A DNA stretch of 8,554 nt from Sulfurimonas sp. (GTDB taxonomy: Bacteria > Campylobacterota > Campylobacteria > Campylobacterales > Sulfurimonadaceae), in assembly GCA_022712845.1 (NCBI GenBank), contig JAFLJV010000066.1:1-8554 (forward strand), written 5' to 3'. Below, in pieces: positions 6,321 to 8,554 of the stretch. The notes beneath the pieces were generated by a model. It saw only the letters and a list, made by a program, of their open reading frames with translations. It ran no database searches and had not been told where the DNA came from. The stretch's first letter is position 1. Each line of letters begins with the position of its first letter. Made by a program: the position numbers and the translations under genes.

Positions 6321-7535
6321 TTAATTTTTGCGTTTTTGAATTTGATCAATAATTTTCACTACAACTAAATCAGATGTTACATTAAGTGATGTGCGAGCCA
6401 TATCAAGGATTCTATCAACTGCTACAATAAGGGCTATATACTCAACAGGAAGACCAATTTGATTTAAAATTACAACCATCATAACCAATGAAGCACTAGG
6501 AAGAGCAGCAACCCCAACACTAAGTGCAACAACAGTAATTCCAAGTAGAACTTGATCCATAAAGCTTAAATCAACACCTGCAAGATGAGAAATATAAAGA
6601 ACTGCTATAGTTAAATATGCTGCTGTACCATCCATTGATACAGTAGCACCAAGCGGCAAAACAAAAGATGCATGTTTTTTACTAACACCACCCTCTGTTT
6701 CAACAATACGCATAGAAACAGGAAGAGTTGCTGCACTTGAAGCAGTTGAAAAAGCCATGATAGGAGCTTCACGTATAGTTGCTAGATACTTAAAAGGATT
6801 TATACGAGTAAATAGGGCTAAAACTGTTGGAAGAGTTATAAGAGCATGAATAACTAAAACCACTAAAACCATTAAAACATATTTCCATAATTCAAGAATA
6901 ACACCAACACCTTGATCAGCGATAACATAAGATATAAGACTAAAAACACCAATAGGTGTAAGTTTTATAACCCACTCAGCCATAGTAAGCATTGCATTTG
7001 TAACACCTGTAAAAAAGTCTAACATTAATGCTTGTCTATCAGCATGTAAGTGCATAGATGCAACTGCAAAAAATACTGCAAATACTATAATTTGCATCAT
7101 AGAACCCTCTGAAAGAGAGTTGAAAATATTTGTAGGGATAAAGCTTAATATCATTGTTTGAAATGAAAAAGGAGCTATTTGAGATGCTTTTGCATACTCT
7201 AATCCTTCAAGAGGTGTAGGTTCTCCAATAGGTGCTATATTCATAGCGATAATTGCTAACAACACGGCTAGAGCAGTTGTAAGTAAATATAATGATATAG
7301 TTCTTAATCCTATAGTTTTTAAATCATGTAAACTACCAAGCCCCATAATTGCAATATAAATACTGCTAAAGACTAAAGGGACAACAAGCATCTTTAAAAA
7401 ACTAATAAATACTTGTCCTATCACTTGTTGCTTTAAAGCTAGTTCTGGTAAAAAACTTCCAAAGGCAACACCTAAAATTATTCCTAACATTACTAAAGTA
7501 TTTGTAGTAGAGTATTTTTTGATTTTTTGTATCAT
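6321..7535 (-). CDS. Dicarboxylate/amino acid:cation symporter (DAACS/GltP family)
   Basis: This 404-residue inner-membrane protein has the length and hydrophobic pattern of the glutamate-transporter fold. FLKMLVVPLVFSSI (46-59) is the conserved TM2 segment. HP1 carries AFSTASSAATLP (261-272) and TM7 carries SMDGT (300-304), where most members have NMDGT. HP2 is about GVAALPSASLV (341-351). TM8 has D374-RIL-D378-MA-R381-T382-SL-N385-VTS-D389, matching all GltPh cation and substrate positions D390, D394, R397, T398, N401 and D405. The retained Asp and Arg fit an acidic amino acid or C4-dicarboxylate substrate taken up with Na+ or H+; the exact substrate cannot be told. The ribosome site before the chosen ATG is weak (AAAG). 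The gene lies upstream of the Sel1 gene on the same strand and diverges from the FAD oxidoreductase. Confidence 0.9.
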   Translation of the reverse strand: MIQKIKKYSTTNTLVMLGIILGVAFGSFLPELALKQQVIGQVFISFLKMLVVPLVFSSIYIAIMGLGSLHDLKTIGLRTISLYLLTTALAVLLAIIAMNIAPIGEPTPLEGLEYAKASQIAPFSFQTMILSFIPTNIFNSLSEGSMMQIIVFAVFFAVASMHLHADRQALMLDFFTGVTNAMLTMAEWVIKLTPIGVFSLISYVIADQGVGVILELWKYVLMVLVVLVIHALITLPTVLALFTRINPFKYLATIREAPIMAFSTASSAATLPVSMRIVETEGGVSKKHASFVLPLGATVSMDGTAAYLTIAVLYISHLAGVDLSFMDQVLLGITVVALSVGVAALPSASLVMMVVILNQIGLPVEYIALIVAVDRILDMARTSLNVTSDLVVVKIIDQIQKRKN

Positions 7536-7679
7536 TATATGAACTTTATTAGAGAAATTTAATTACATGGATGTTATCAAATCTAGGCTTAATACAATAT
7601 ATTGAGTACAAGTATAAAATTATTTATAGTCTTTTACTTAAATAATTTATATTATAATGTCATTTTAATAAGGGATAAA
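7536..7679. other. Divergent intergenic region
   Basis: These 144 AT-rich bases separate the symporter and oxidoreductase starts and must hold the promoters of both. A -10 box is clear only for the + strand gene. I see no convincing FNR-type palindrome, riboswitch or small RNA. Confidence 0.5.
7653..7658 (+). promoter_or_regulatory. Probable -10 box (TATAAT) for the FAD oxidoreductase
   Basis: A perfect TATAAT ends 21 bases before the ATG at 7680, with AT-rich, T-tracted DNA upstream and no good -35 box. The ribosome site AAGGG (7670-7674) sits five bases before the ATG, so the leader would be short. Confidence 0.5.
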
Positions 7680-8554
7680 ATGAAAAATGTACTAATATTT
7701 GGTGGTGGTTTTGCAGGTGTTGAAGCTGCAATATATTTAAGAAAAGCCAACTACAATGTAACATTAGTAAGTGATAGAGAGTATGTTTATATATACCCAA
7801 TCTCTATATGGATTCCTACAGATAAGATAAAATTTTCAGATGTTTGCCTAGATTTACATAAGTTACAAAGTACTCATAAGTTTGATTTGATAGTTGATGC
7901 TCTAGAAAATATAGATATTAAAAACAACTCTTATACATTAAAAAGTGGAAAAGTTTTAAAAGATTTTTCACATGTTATTTTAGCAATGGGTACTTCTAAG
8001 ATGAAACATAAAGGTATTGAAAATACTTTTTCAATTTGCGGTGATCCTGAGCAATCACTACTAATGCGAGATGCCTTAAGTGAAGTTATTAAAAAGGGTA
8101 GTGGAAAGTTATGTTTTGGTTTTGGTGCTAATCCAAAAGATTCATCTGCAATGCGTGGAGGTCCAGGGTTTGAAGTACTGTTTAATGTTCACAATATGCT
8201 AAAAGAAAAAGGTATTCGAGATAATTTTGAGTTAACATTTTTTGCACCTATGCCAATTCCTGGAAAAAGACTAGGTGATAAAGCTTTAAAAATGATGGAT
8301 GTTTTTTTTAAAAGATTAAAAATCAATAAACATTATGGTAAAAAGATTAAAGAGTTTAAAAAAGATGGAATTATTTTTGAAGATAATTCAAAACTTGAAT
8401 CTGATTTTACTATGTTTATTCCAGCTGGAAGTGGACATGAACTTATAGATAACTCAGGCTTGTTAACAAATGAAGCTGGATTTATTATGACAGATGATTA
8501 TTCTCGTGTAGAACTTGAAGATAAAACAATAAAAGATAATATTTATGCTATTGG
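7680..8554 (+). CDS. FAD-dependent oxidoreductase, sulfide:quinone oxidoreductase-like (3' end outside window)
   Basis: The frame runs open from the ATG at 7680 to the window edge, giving 291 complete codons. FGGGFAGVEAA (7-17) is the N-terminal FAD-binding Rossmann motif; HVILAMGTS (98-106) is the second strand motif of the two-dinucleotide-binding flavoprotein family. The ending NIYAIG looks like the start of the C-terminal FAD motif YAIGD, cut off by the window. Overall layout resembles sulfide:quinone oxidoreductase and flavocytochrome c sulfide dehydrogenase subunits. Cys120 (SICGDPEQ) may align with the first SQR cysteine, but the segment KDSSAMRGGPGFE (153-165) seems to lack the cysteine found at the second position. 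A third cysteine would lie outside the window. It may therefore act on another donor, or as an NADH dehydrogenase-like enzyme; the substrate is open. Confidence 0.8.
   Translation, partial: MKNVLIFGGGFAGVEAAIYLRKANYNVTLVSDREYVYIYPISIWIPTDKIKFSDVCLDLHKLQSTHKFDLIVDALENIDIKNNSYTLKSGKVLKDFSHVILAMGTSKMKHKGIENTFSICGDPEQSLLMRDALSEVIKKGSGKLCFGFGANPKDSSAMRGGPGFEVLFNVHNMLKEKGIRDNFELTFFAPMPIPGKRLGDKALKMMDVFFKRLKINKHYGKKIKEFKKDGIIFEDNSKLESDFTMFIPAGSGHELIDNSGLLTNEAGFIMTDDYSRVELEDKTIKDNIYAI

Noticed and set aside
7570..7590. FNR/CRP-like site in the divergent intergenic region
   Set aside because: Only one half (TTGAT on the minus strand) is present; the second half does not match the inverted repeat.

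Overview
The window is strongly AT-rich and reads like a free-living member of the Campylobacterota (Sulfurimonas or Arcobacter relatives; genus not resolved). Three things point there: the codon usage, a histidine kinase with the IAHQWRQPL H-box common in that phylum, and a heme d1 biosynthesis cluster, which implies a cytochrome cd1 nitrite reductase (NirS) and denitrification. The lineage is inference from sequence style, not a database match.

Region 1 (1-4872, + strand) is one tightly packed operon: nirJ (5' end outside the window), nirF, nirE, a sensor histidine kinase and a winged-helix response regulator. Junctions are +2, -1, -8 and -11 nt, so the genes are probably co-transcribed and translationally coupled. 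NirE methylates uroporphyrinogen III to precorrin-2, NirJ removes two propionates late in the pathway, and exported NirF acts near the end. The kinase is the most unusual gene. It is soluble, and in place of a PAS or periplasmic sensor it carries a metallo-beta-lactamase-fold diiron domain of the ODP/flavodiiron type (HHQDPD...H...D...H). This suggests direct sensing of O2, NO or Fe(II), coupled to heme d1 supply.

Region 2 (4885-5569) is a decayed, internally deleted IS256-family element of about 0.7 kb. Both imperfect terminal inverted repeats and a near-perfect 8-bp target duplication remain. It sits in the loop of a perfect 12-bp inverted repeat formed by the convergent 3' ends of the response-regulator and Sel1 genes, and it supplies the last base of the Sel1 stop codon.

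Region 3 (5569-7535, - strand) holds an exported Sel1-repeat protein with its own likely promoter and, upstream of it, a sodium/proton-coupled dicarboxylate/amino-acid symporter of the DAACS family.

Region 4 (7536-8554) is a divergent intergenic region followed by a 3'-truncated FAD-dependent oxidoreductase related to sulfide:quinone oxidoreductase. It appears to lack one of the conserved redox cysteines. No tRNA, rRNA, CRISPR array or riboswitch was recognised.
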